DNA of 64,000 nt from Candidatus Hydrogenedentota bacterium (GTDB lineage: Bacteria; Hydrogenedentota; Hydrogenedentia; Hydrogenedentales; JAGMZX01): positions 42,439-106,438 of the forward strand of contig JAKQEQ010000084.1 of the NCBI GenBank assembly GCA_029556545.1, in the 5' to 3' direction. This document shows positions 50,729 to 58,814 of this stretch, piece after piece. Under the pieces are notes generated by a model. That model saw only the letters and a program-made list of their open reading frames with translations. It did no database searches and was not told the origin of the DNA. Both the position numbers and the translations under genes were made by a program. Each line of letters begins with the position of its first letter. Position 1 is the first letter of the stretch.

Positions 50729-52516
50729 CTAATGGGCTTGCAACCCCGCAAGCGCCTGCTTCATGCGCTCTTGCACATCGGCTTTCTTCGCCGGGAATTC
50801 CTCGTTGCTCATGTCGCGCAGGCGCGAAATCTCTTCGCGAATGGGCAGGTCCAGCACGCGGCTCAACGGGACTTCGCGCTTGAGCGTCTCGCGACACGCC
50901 TCGTGGAAGTTCAAGAGGATATCGAGCAGTCCCCCCATCTTTTCGAGGCCGCAGAACATGTCACTTTTCGAGAAGGCGTTTTGTTGCAGGAACATCTCGC
51001 GCAACATGCGCGCGATCTCGAGGACCAGTCGCTCTGCGTCCTGCAGCGCGTCCGGGCCCACCAGTTGGACCACTTCCTGCATTTCGGCGTCCCGCTGGAG
51101 CAAGGTCATGGCCTCCTGCCGCAGCGTGATCCAGTTCGCCGGACCGTGTTGTTCGAACCACGGCTTGAGCGCGTCGAAATAGAGCGAGTAACTGCGGTTC
51201 CAATTCACCGAGGGGTAGTGACGCCGGTACGCCAGCGCCGCATCGAGCGCCCACACCGCCCCCGACACCCGCTGCGAGGTTTGCGTCACCGGCTCCGAGT
51301 AATCGCCGCCGGGCGGCGACACCGCCCCCACAGCGGTCAGCGATCCGATGCGCGGCGTCTCGCTGTCGGCAAGCACGCCGCAACAGACCACACGCCCGGT
51401 CCGCTCGTAGAATTCCGCGATGCGCGCGGACAGATACGTCGGGTAGCCCTCTTCGCCGGGCATCTCTTCGAGGCGCGACGAAATCTCCCGCAGCGCCTCG
51501 GCCCAGCGGGAGGTCGAGTCCGCCATGAGCGCGCAGTCGTAGCCTTGGTCGCGGTAATACTCGGCGAGTGTCATGCCGGTATAGACCGAGGCGTCGCGGG
51601 CGGCCACGGGCATGTTCGACGTGTTTACGACAAGGATGGTACGGCTCATGAGCGATTCGCCGGTATTGGGGTCCTCAAGGTGCGGGAACTCGCTGAGCAC
51701 TTCCGTCATCTCGTTGCCCCGCTCGCCGCAGCCCACGTACACGATGACCTGCGCGTTGCAGAACTTCGAGATGCTCTGCTCGACTACGGTCTTGCCCGTG
51801 CCAAAGCCCCCCGGAACAATCGCGGACCCGCCCATCGCTATCGGGAACAGGCAATCAAGCACCCGCTGCCCCGTCAGGAAGGGCGTGTCCAGCAACAGCT
51901 TCTTCGCGAAGGGCCGCCCCTGTTTCACCGGGGATCGATGCATCATGCGCAGTTCCGTACCGTCCTCCAGGCGCGCGATGACGTCCGTCACCGTGTATTC
52001 CCCCTCCGGTGCGACCCACGCGATTACGCCCGTCATCCGCGGCGGCACGAGAATGCGATGCTCGATTACCCGCGTCTCCTGCGTAACCCCAAGGATATCG
52101 CCGCCGAGGACCGCCTGGCCCGGGGTTACGCGGGGCGCGAAGGGCCATTTCTTTTCACGATCGAGTGCGACGGCGGTGATGCCGCGCCCGATGAAATCGC
52201 CCGAGGACTGCCGCAGGTCTTCGAGGGGACGCTGAATGCCGTCAAAGGTCGCGCCGAGCAATCCCGGCCCGAGTTCGACGCACAGGGGCGCGCCCGTGGC
52301 GACCACGGGCTCGCCGAGAAACATGCCTTCCGTGCTCTCGAAGACTTGGGCGTACACCTTGTCGCCGTCAATGCGGATAACCTCGCCCATGAGCCCGAGC
52401 TTGCCCACGCGAACAATCTCGCCCATGCCGACGCCGAGCATCTCGTCGGCCTCGATCATGGGCCCCGAGATGCGCACGAGCTTCCCCGTAGTCTGTTCCT
52501 GCACGGCTACCGCCAT
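50729..52516 (-). CDS. atpA: V/A-type ATPase subunit A (catalytic)
   Basis: The 595-residue catalytic subunit has the P-loop GGFGTGKTVVEQ near residue 235, the long non-homologous insert with WPFAPRVTPGQAVLGGDILG (residues about 122-141), the Walker B region LMADSTSRWAEALREIS, and GAVSPPGGDYSEPVTQ, a V/A-type signature. It hydrolyses or makes ATP in the A3B3 hexamer. It lies downstream of subunit F, but a palindromic repeat fills the 79-bp gap between F and A. GGAG lies ~10 bases before the ATG. Confidence 0.97.
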   Translation of the reverse strand: MAVAVQEQTTGKLVRISGPMIEADEMLGVGMGEIVRVGKLGLMGEVIRIDGDKVYAQVFESTEGMFLGEPVVATGAPLCVELGPGLLGATFDGIQRPLEDLRQSSGDFIGRGITAVALDREKKWPFAPRVTPGQAVLGGDILGVTQETRVIEHRILVPPRMTGVIAWVAPEGEYTVTDVIARLEDGTELRMMHRSPVKQGRPFAKKLLLDTPFLTGQRVLDCLFPIAMGGSAIVPGGFGTGKTVVEQSISKFCNAQVIVYVGCGERGNEMTEVLSEFPHLEDPNTGESLMSRTILVVNTSNMPVAARDASVYTGMTLAEYYRDQGYDCALMADSTSRWAEALREISSRLEEMPGEEGYPTYLSARIAEFYERTGRVVCCGVLADSETPRIGSLTAVGAVSPPGGDYSEPVTQTSQRVSGAVWALDAALAYRRHYPSVNWNRSYSLYFDALKPWFEQHGPANWITLRQEAMTLLQRDAEMQEVVQLVGPDALQDAERLVLEIARMLREMFLQQNAFSKSDMFCGLEKMGGLLDILLNFHEACRETLKREVPLSRVLDLPIREEISRLRDMSNEEFPAKKADVQERMKQALAGLQAH

Positions 52517-52537
52517 TATGATTCACTCCGCTTGTTT

Positions 52538-52587
52538 GTAGTGCAGCCTTCAGGCTGCCCCGAAGAGCAGGCTAAAGCCTGAACTAC
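52538..52587. repeat. GTAGTGC...GAACTAC palindromic element inside the ATPase operon
   Basis: GTAGTGCAGCCTTCAGGCTG and GCAGGCTAAAGCCTGAACTA are the two halves of a 50-bp imperfect palindrome, each with its own short hairpin (CAGCCTTCAGGCTG; CAGGCTAAAGCCTG). It occupies the gap between the F and A genes of the operon. A second member is at 57534-57580, outside the operon's upstream end. Confidence 0.8.
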
Positions 52588-52595
52588 GAACCTAT

Positions 52596-52919
52596 CTAAT
52601 CCAATCGAATCTCGAAGCCCACCGCCGGCTTCAAGATGGCGTTTATATACGCGTCCGTGCCGGCTTCCTCCTCCTCGAAGGCGGGACAATAAATGACCAA
52701 CGGACGGCCCTTGTGTCGCGCCAACCGGTTGCGACGCCACTCCGAGAGCTTGTCCCGAAGGCTCTCGTCGATGATGAGCACTTCCGTGTCGCCCGCAAGC
52801 AATTCCTCGATCAGGGCGTCCGCTTCCTTGACGTCGCGCGTCTCGTGAACGCGAACGCCCGTCAGCCCGAGTCCCAGGCTCATCGTCGGCTGCCCTATCG
52901 CCACAATATTCGTCGCCAT
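52596..52919 (-). CDS. atpF: V/A-type ATPase subunit F
   Basis: The 107-residue central-stalk subunit has the small Rossmann-like core of V/A subunit F (NIVAIGQPTMSLGLGLTGVRV, VLIIDESLRDKLSEWRRNRL, abbreviated) with the C-terminal segment that binds subunit D. It normally couples D to the ring. The ATG is separated from the C gene's stop by 26 bp. A 79-bp gap containing a palindrome separates it from subunit A. Confidence 0.88.
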   Translation of the reverse strand: MATNIVAIGQPTMSLGLGLTGVRVHETRDVKEADALIEELLAGDTEVLIIDESLRDKLSEWRRNRLARHKGRPLVIYCPAFEEEEAGTDAYINAILKPAVGFEIRLD

Positions 52920-52945
52920 CCGTCTTACTAGCCTCTAGCCTCTCC

Positions 52946-54007
52946 TCAAACAAACACCAGTTCCTCGCGAACGCGCCCCGACGGCAAGTGGCCCGCAAGA
53001 CCCCGCGCGATCAGCCGCAGGTTGATCCCCTCGTTGTACTTCCGCCACGAATAGTCCATCGCGACGGCCAACCCGAGCGGGTCACGCACCGCAAGCCGGC
53101 GGAGTTCGCGCAGAAGCGCCTGCTCGAAAAGCCGCTCGACCGGCGAAAACCGGTGCGTCTGCATAAACTGATACAGTTCCTCCAGAAAATCCCGGTAGCG
53201 GGTGCCGCCCAACATTTCCGCCGCTTGCGCCGCGTCGTCAGCCTCGATGAGGCGCCGCAGCAGCGCGGGCGCCAGCGTGCCCTCGGGCAACAGCCGGTCC
53301 ATTGATGCCGGGACCGGGGCCGGTTCCCGAAGACGCTCGAAGATCAACCGCAGGTTGATCCGGTCTATCTCGAGTTGGAAGAAGAAGTGGAGCAGCCGGC
53401 TGTCCTGATCCTCCGCGTCCTTCAATCGCGCCGCGCCGCGCACGAAGTAGTGCCTGTCCAGCGCCTCGTCGAGCAGCGCCAGGTCGCGCGTCGCGCTGTA
53501 AGCGGGCAGCGCCGCGCTCAATCCGCCGCACAATTCCGAGTCCCAGACGATCAACTGGCCGCAGAGCGCTTCCACGGTCTCGCATTGCGCGAGCCGCCGC
53601 TGCACTCCCGGAGGCATGTGCGCACCGGGCGCCAGCGCGCCGAGGGCCTCATCCAGATCAAGTCCCTGGTGCCGGACCCGCAGAAGCGACTTGACCGAGT
53701 TCAAGTCCCACCGCCGAAGGAAGAGATCCAAGAACTCACGCGGGCGTCCCGCGGCGCGCACCGTGAGCAGACGCGCCGTTGCGACCAGGTTGCGCGTCAC
53801 GGCTTCCTCGACGGCGTCGGCCCCCTGATTGTGCGAAAGGGCCTCGGCCATTTGCTCATGGTACGGGGAATCCAGCAGGGCGTCAATCATCTTGGCAAGG
53901 TCGTTCTGATGGAGAAACTCCTCAAGCCGCGCGCGAGTGAAGAGCAGGCTCTTCAAGCTGCGCACGCGCGCGTTCATATACGCGAATTGAGGATCAATCA
54001 CCGGCAT
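52946..54007 (-). CDS. atpC: V/A-type ATPase subunit C (d-type)
   Basis: The 353-residue helical, funnel-shaped subunit connects the central stalk to the membrane ring. It has the three-domain repeat pattern of V-ATPase subunit C/d: YMNARVRSLKSLLFTRARLEE at the N-terminus, FLDLFLRRWDLNSVKSLLRV, INLRLIFERLR and the C-terminal SWRKYNEGINLRLIARGLAG, which contains the family-specific NEGINLRLIARG. The operon position after E and before F also fits. The E stop precedes the ATG by 3 bp. Confidence 0.93.
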   Translation of the reverse strand: MPVIDPQFAYMNARVRSLKSLLFTRARLEEFLHQNDLAKMIDALLDSPYHEQMAEALSHNQGADAVEEAVTRNLVATARLLTVRAAGRPREFLDLFLRRWDLNSVKSLLRVRHQGLDLDEALGALAPGAHMPPGVQRRLAQCETVEALCGQLIVWDSELCGGLSAALPAYSATRDLALLDEALDRHYFVRGAARLKDAEDQDSRLLHFFFQLEIDRINLRLIFERLREPAPVPASMDRLLPEGTLAPALLRRLIEADDAAQAAEMLGGTRYRDFLEELYQFMQTHRFSPVERLFEQALLRELRRLAVRDPLGLAVAMDYSWRKYNEGINLRLIARGLAGHLPSGRVREELVFV

Positions 54008-54010
54008 CAG

Positions 54011-54607
54011 TCACTTCTCCGGCTCAAACAGCCGCTCCATGCAGAGCCTTCGCGCCGCGTTCTCCCGCCGCGCAAGGCGTGCGCTCAGCGAATTGGTCGT
54101 CCGCCGCGTGCGCGCCCGGTCCTGTACAGCAACACCGTCGCGCAGCGTCGCCAGCGGTATCACCTCGACCGCCGCGCGGCCATGCGCCGCAAGCCAGTCG
54201 CGAACCGCGTCCACGTGCCGCGGCGGCGCCAGCACCACGGCGTCCTCCGGCGCGTCCCTGAACAACTCCGCAAGCAACGCATGCAGCACCGGCGCGAACT
54301 CGGGACCATCCGCCATGCCCCGGAGATCGTCCATCACGGTCCGAAGAACTTCGTCCGCAATCACGTCCTTCGTGTTCAGGATGAGCTTCCGGGCTTCGGT
54401 CTCCGCATGCTCACGCGCGCGCGCATCGAGGTTCCCGATCTCCGCACGCACAGCGGCCAGCGCCGCCGCGAGATCCGCTGCGGCGTGCTTTCGGGCCGCT
54501 TCGCGAAGAGCCACCGCCTCACACCGCGCCTGCGCGAGAATCTCCTCGCGCTGCCGCGCAACCTGCGACGACATCAATTCCAACAGGGGAGCCGCTTCCA
54601 CGGGCAT
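54011..54607 (-). CDS. atpE: V/A-type ATPase subunit E (peripheral stalk)
   Basis: The 198-residue protein has a long N-terminal charged helix (residues about 10-75, rich in Ala, Glu and Arg) and a compact C-terminal domain (DGPEFAPVLHALLAELFRD, then MERLF), the layout of peripheral-stalk subunit E. It pairs with the G/H helix to hold the head. Direct sequence identity to E is low, so the call rests on layout and position in the operon after K and before C. Confidence 0.85.
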   Translation of the reverse strand: MPVEAAPLLELMSSQVARQREEILAQARCEAVALREAARKHAAADLAAALAAVRAEIGNLDARAREHAETEARKLILNTKDVIADEVLRTVMDDLRGMADGPEFAPVLHALLAELFRDAPEDAVVLAPPRHVDAVRDWLAAHGRAAVEVIPLATLRDGVAVQDRARTRRTTNSLSARLARRENAARRLCMERLFEPEK

Positions 54608-54623
54608 AACTGATCGCTCCGTA

Positions 54624-54986
54624 CTACAGATTCAGGGCAATCACAATCCCCAATACGAACCCGAGCACGACCATCGTCTCGGGCAGCGCGACCAAAATGA
54701 ACACCCGGCCGAACAGTTCCGGCTTCTCGGCCATGGCGCCCGTGCCGCCCGCGCCGATGGCCGACTGGGCACGACCGGTGGCAAAGGCCCCGCCCGCAAC
54801 GCACAGCGCGGCGGCGAGCGCGATCCCGAGCGCGCGGATGCCCGCGCCCACCGAGATGTTCCCGACCGCCTGCGCGGCGTCCGGCGCTTCCTCCGCTGCG
54901 AAGACCGCGGGCGCGGCAAGCAGCATCGTCGCCACGAGCACGGCCGAGAGTAGACCGACGTTACTTACAAACGATCCTTTTACCAT
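54624..54986 (-). CDS. atpK: V/A-type ATPase subunit K (membrane ring proteolipid)
   Basis: The 120-residue proteolipid has an N-terminal signal-like helix (residues 8-30, LLSAVLVATMLLAAPAVFA) and then one two-helix hairpin (about 48-75 and 92-118). The ion-binding carboxylate is Glu103 in ALPETMVVLGF. The family loop GRAQSAIGAGGTGAMAEKPE lies between the helices. Each subunit therefore carries one hairpin, unlike the duplicated four-helix form of eukaryotic V-ATPases. The Gln/Thr set that marks Na+ rings in helix 1 is not obvious, so H+ is the more likely ion; this is an inference. The gene overlaps subunit I by 7 bp. Confidence 0.93.
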   Translation of the reverse strand: MVKGSFVSNVGLLSAVLVATMLLAAPAVFAAEEAPDAAQAVGNISVGAGIRALGIALAAALCVAGGAFATGRAQSAIGAGGTGAMAEKPELFGRVFILVALPETMVVLGFVLGIVIALNL

Positions 54987-56914
54987 GACAGTTCCTTTCT
55001 AAACGGTTCGTAACTCCGTCCTTCCGGTTCATAAAACTTGGGCAGGAACTCGACGTAATTCAGACGCAACGAGTGGATCGTCGGGCTGAATACGCCGATC
55101 CCGATATTGAGCAGATGAATAATCCCCGCGAGAGGAATGCCGATGACGATCCCCGACCACCCCGGCATCCCCAGCACGGCGTTTGCCAGGTCCGCAAGGA
55201 CTACGGACGCCAGGCCCAGCGCCATCAGACGGCCATAGGACAGAATGTTCGAGGTCAGGCCGATAATCTCCATAACGCCCATCGCAGCCATGGCGCCCAT
55301 GGCGTGGACCAGCAACACGATCGCGGCCGCAAACAACAGCCCCGCCGTGAGAAGTGTCGGTCCCATGCCGCCCGGGAAGTAACCGAGAATGCCCGCCACC
55401 GCGACAAGGAGCGCGGCCAGACCCAGCAACATGCCGAGCTTCTCCTCCGCGTGCTCCCTGTGCCCGTGCCGATACCCCTCAACAGCGCCCAAAACAAGGC
55501 TGATCGGAACGTGCACAATGCCGTAGCCCACGGCAACGCCGAGCAGCACCAGCGGCTGATGCATCCGGTGAAATAGAGGATGAAGCCCGAGATACAACTC
55601 CGGCAAATTACCGAAAAACTCGCCATATACAATGCCCCAAACGATCGAGGACGCGCCCATCCACTGGGCGATGCTGAAGGCGTCACGCATCAGTTCGTTG
55701 CGACCCCACCGCCGCTTCGCCCACGCCGCTACGCCGACGATGAACAATCCGTAACCCGCGTCGCCGAGGATGAACCCGTAAAACAACACGAACGATATGG
55801 CGACTATCCACGTCGGGTCGAGCGTCCCGTATTTCGGCGGGTCGAACATGCGCAGAATAAGCTGGAACGGCTTAAATATGCCGTAATTGCGCAGCAGCGT
55901 CGGGATGCGCCGTCGGTCCAACTCCGTCTGCGGCAGTCTGCCCACCACCGCCTGCGCGCCGAAGCGCTGCTGGACCGCCCGGCGAAACGCCTCATAGGTG
56001 TCCGTCGGAATCCAGCCGTGCACCACCGTGACGAGTCGGCTCTCAGCCAGGGAACGTACGACGGACAACTGCGCCAATCGGTCCGTAATAGCCCGGTCAA
56101 GCGCATGGAGAGCCGGGCCTTGCGCCAACGAGAACTCCGCGCGCTCGACCCCCAGTCGCTCAAGTTCCGCGTCGAAGCCGCGAAGCTTCGCGTCGATGCG
56201 CCGAAGCGCCTCCTCGATGGTAATCCCCGTCAGCGTCTTGTCGGGCACATCGAGCGGTATGATGCCCCGTTCGCGCAGAATCTCGCCCACAGCGTCCCCG
56301 CGACCCGCCGGATGCGTGACCACGGCGACGATGTTCGTGCGGTCCATCATCCGCCGCGCGAGGTCGCACTCGGGACCCACGTCCCGGATGATCTGCTTTT
56401 CGAGGTCGTCGAGGTCTTCCGCCGCCGCAGCGGGGATAATCATGGCCTTTGCCGTCACCCCAAGCAGCGCGCGGCGCTCGGCCATCAACGGCGCCACGTT
56501 CTCGAGTACGCGGCGATAGTTGCGCAGGACGTCCTTATTATCCTGAATGTTCAACCGCCGCCGCGCCAGAGACCGCAACGTGCGGTGGCACATGCGCACC
56601 GTGTTCCCCCACGCTTCAATATCGGGATTATCTCCCGCGAAGTCCCGCGCCGCGGCGTCAACGGCGTCAAGCAACGGCGTCACGGCCAACAACGGCATAG
56701 CCTCGCGTGCCAGACGCCGCAGTTCCTCGAGCGTGTCGAATTCCTCCTTCCGCTCGCGCGGCAGGTGCACCCGGTGCAGGTAGCCCGGGTAGTTCTCCAG
56801 CGCCAAGGGCACGTCTTCCATGTGCATGACGCCCTGCTCCTGGAGGAACGCAATCATGGCATCGAGCTCCGACCGGAGAAAAACCACCTCGACACGTTCC
56901 ATGGCGGCAATCAT
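54980..56914 (-). CDS. atpI: V/A-type ATPase subunit I (membrane stator, a-type)
   Basis: The 644-residue stator has a large cytoplasmic N-terminal half (about 1-345, helical with a basic/acidic coiled-coil stretch) and a C-terminal membrane half with about eight helices. The half-channel Arg is probably in the segment SYGRLMALGLASVV, and the GYGLFIVGVA and YGEFFGNLP motifs are also present. The ATG overlaps the G/H gene's stop by 4 bp (ATGA), and AGGAGGG lies upstream. Its 3' end overlaps the K gene by 7 bp, indicating strong translational coupling. Confidence 0.95.
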   Translation of the reverse strand: MIAAMERVEVVFLRSELDAMIAFLQEQGVMHMEDVPLALENYPGYLHRVHLPRERKEEFDTLEELRRLAREAMPLLAVTPLLDAVDAAARDFAGDNPDIEAWGNTVRMCHRTLRSLARRRLNIQDNKDVLRNYRRVLENVAPLMAERRALLGVTAKAMIIPAAAAEDLDDLEKQIIRDVGPECDLARRMMDRTNIVAVVTHPAGRGDAVGEILRERGIIPLDVPDKTLTGITIEEALRRIDAKLRGFDAELERLGVERAEFSLAQGPALHALDRAITDRLAQLSVVRSLAESRLVTVVHGWIPTDTYEAFRRAVQQRFGAQAVVGRLPQTELDRRRIPTLLRNYGIFKPFQLILRMFDPPKYGTLDPTWIVAISFVLFYGFILGDAGYGLFIVGVAAWAKRRWGRNELMRDAFSIAQWMGASSIVWGIVYGEFFGNLPELYLGLHPLFHRMHQPLVLLGVAVGYGIVHVPISLVLGAVEGYRHGHREHAEEKLGMLLGLAALLVAVAGILGYFPGGMGPTLLTAGLLFAAAIVLLVHAMGAMAAMGVMEIIGLTSNILSYGRLMALGLASVVLADLANAVLGMPGWSGIVIGIPLAGIIHLLNIGIGVFSPTIHSLRLNYVEFLPKFYEPEGRSYEPFRKELSW

Positions 56915-57249
56915 GTTCCACCGCCCTCCTGGCCGGCGGGCAGGATGAGCCGCAGGACCTCCTCCTTCACCCGGTCCACCTTCCCGGCGGTCTCCCGGCG
57001 AATCCGGTCCACTTCCCGTTCCGCCGCATCGAGCGTCTCACGGGCCAGGCGCTCGCGCGTCGCGGCCGCCTCGGCCCGCAGGCACGCGACTTCGGCGTTC
57101 AATTCCGCCTCCGCGCTCTGCTCCAGGGCAGCGACTTCCGCGCGGGCATCGTCGAGCAGACGTCGCGCCTCCGCTTCAGCGGCCGCGACTTGCTGCATGA
57201 GCGCCTGTTCGTGCTCGGCGACGATTTCCAATGGGGTACGTTCGTTCAC
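56911..57249 (-). CDS. atpH: V/A-type ATPase subunit G/H (peripheral-stalk helix)
   Basis: The 112-residue protein is essentially one long helix with alternating Glu/Ala/Arg heptads (EARRLLDDARAEVAALEQSAE and LDAAEREVDRIRRETAGKVD, shown in part), the coiled coil that pairs with subunit E. It is the first gene of the operon and starts at GTG (57249), with AGG about 9 bases upstream. Sequence identity within this subunit family is low, so the call rests on the coiled coil and the operon position before subunit I. Confidence 0.85.
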   Translation of the reverse strand: MNERTPLEIVAEHEQALMQQVAAAEAEARRLLDDARAEVAALEQSAEAELNAEVACLRAEAAATRERLARETLDAAEREVDRIRRETAGKVDRVKEEVLRLILPAGQEGGGT

Positions 57250-58115
57250 ACTACAACACCTGCCTCAACTTCAGATGGGAACGACGGGTGTTGCCCGCCG
57301 CAGGCCGCCGGATACGACTCTCCGCTCGCGTCGCTTCCCGCATGCGGGAAAACAGGGACAAGACCCGTGCAAATCGAAGATGCGTGCGCCGTCTCGGACC
57401 CTCTTCCGCCACAGGGCCGATCGGCTGCTCTAATTGCGAAAAACTCGGGGCGAATCATGGCAACTACACACACTCCAAGTCAACATCCGGCCTGAAGCTT
57501 GTGCCCCCCGCGAGCAGTCCCCATGAACAGTAGGTAGCGCGCCCTTCAGGCCGTTGGAGACGGGCTTCAGCCCGCGCTACTTACCTCGGCGACGATCGGG
57601 TGGTGCGCAGTCGGCCGTTACGCTATCTCCGCGTCTCACCGGTCAGGCCGCGACATCATACCGGCGTCTGTCAGCGATAAACCACACCCTCCACGACCCG
57701 ACCCGGGCCGGAAAGGGAAATGTCTCGCTTGTTGACGCGTTGGGTTAACGCCCGAACCTGCCAGTTCATTCCTTATTTCGGATATCTTTGTCGAATTTTC
57801 GCGTTTAGCCGGCCGCCATCGGCAGTTCCAGCCGATTTCGCCCGAATTCCGCAAGAAACACGGCCAAGACCGATCTGATCACGGCCATGGCATAAATCGT
57901 TATTGAGAATTGTTAGCAAGCTTGCAAGGAATGAGCTGCCGCCTGTGGGTTAGGTAAACAGACCCGTTTGCGGACCCGGCGTGAGGCGGCAGCAACGTTG
58001 CGTTCCCGGTGGGCATCTTGAACCTTGGCCGGGGGCGTTGGCGCACGGGTGGGATGCGATGCGGTGGTCTTCAGCGGTCCTCTCGAGGCCGTCTCGATGA
58101 AAGGGCTAAGTGCAC
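57250..58115. other. Gene-free region between divergent ATPase and ACIII operons
   Basis: The 866-bp interval between the ATPase operon (leftward) and the ACIII operon (rightward) holds no supported gene. It includes the palindromic repeat at 57534-57580. From about 57750 to 57930 it is AT-richer than flanking genes and has AATTTTCGCG and ATTGAGAATTGTTAG stretches, a likely control region, but I cannot name a confident promoter on either strand. A weak remnant of the GTGCC...GTCCCC repeat family lies near 57500. Confidence 0.5.
57534..57580. repeat. GTAGCGC...GCGCTAC palindromic element upstream of both operons
   Basis: The 47-bp element has perfect 8-bp ends (GTAGCGCG / CGCGCTAC) and inner CTTCAGG and GGGCTTCAGCCC hairpins. 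It is the same family as the element at 52538-52587 inside the ATPase operon. Confidence 0.8.
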
Positions 58116-58772
58116 GTGGCACAAGTGTTTAACGAGAGCGCCAACACACTCGCGCGGGCAAGCCTCGTGGTGGCGGCGGTGGCGCTGATTGCGGGCGGCG
58201 GACTGGCGGTAGCGCTCTATCGTTCGTCCTACGTGACCCAGGTCGGCATCGCCAAAGACCAGCCGATACCGTTCAGTCATCAACGCCATGTCGCCGGCAA
58301 CGGCATCGACTGCCGCTATTGCCACACTTCCGTTGAAACCGGCGCCTTCGCGGGAATCCCTCCCACCGAGACCTGTATGACCTGCCACTCGCAGGTGTTG
58401 ACCGAAGCGAACCTCATTCAGCCCCTGCACGACAGTTGGAACTCCGGCGCGCCGGTCCGCTGGACCCGCGTAAGCGACCTGCCCGACTTCACCTATTTCG
58501 ATCACAGCATTCATATCGCGAAGGGCGTCGGCTGCACGACGTGCCACGGCCCCGTCGATCAGATGCCGCTCACGTGGAAAGCGGAAACGTTCCACATGTC
58601 GTGGTGCCTGCAATGCCATCGCGCCCCGGAGAAGTTCGTCCGCCCGAAGGAACTCGTCTTCGACGTGAAGTGGACGCCGCCGACGGACCAGTTTGCGCAG
58701 GGGGCGCGACTTGTCGAGGAATACGGCATCAAGAAGGAACAACTGACCGACTGCTCGGTCTGTCATCGGTAG
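58116..58772 (+). CDS. actA: Alternative complex III subunit ActA (pentahaem cytochrome c)
   Basis: ActA is the multihaem electron-transfer subunit of ACIII, which oxidises quinol in place of the bc1 complex. The 218-residue protein has one N-terminal membrane helix (ASLVVAAVALIAGGGLAVALY) and exactly five CxxCH sites: CRYCH, CMTCH, CTTCH, CLQCH and CSVCH, the last next to the C-terminus. Early segments FNESANTLARAS and VGIAKDQPIPFSHQRHVAGN match known ActA proteins. The GTG at 58116 is used because it gives the typical MAQVF-like N-terminus and about 10 bases from the AAAGGG site; a GTG at 58110 is possible. It is the first gene of act; actB follows after 42 bp. Confidence 0.93.
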   Translation: MAQVFNESANTLARASLVVAAVALIAGGGLAVALYRSSYVTQVGIAKDQPIPFSHQRHVAGNGIDCRYCHTSVETGAFAGIPPTETCMTCHSQVLTEANLIQPLHDSWNSGAPVRWTRVSDLPDFTYFDHSIHIAKGVGCTTCHGPVDQMPLTWKAETFHMSWCLQCHRAPEKFVRPKELVFDVKWTPPTDQFAQGARLVEEYGIKKEQLTDCSVCHR

Positions 58773-58814
58773 GGCGGCGCGGAAGCACGCCACCGGATAT
58801 ATGGTCTGGAGAAC

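Noticed and set aside
57490-57525. Sixth copy of the GGGGACTGGCAC element
   Set aside because: Only GCTTGTGCC and CAGTCCCC fragments remain, without the matching other end, so it is at most a decayed remnant.
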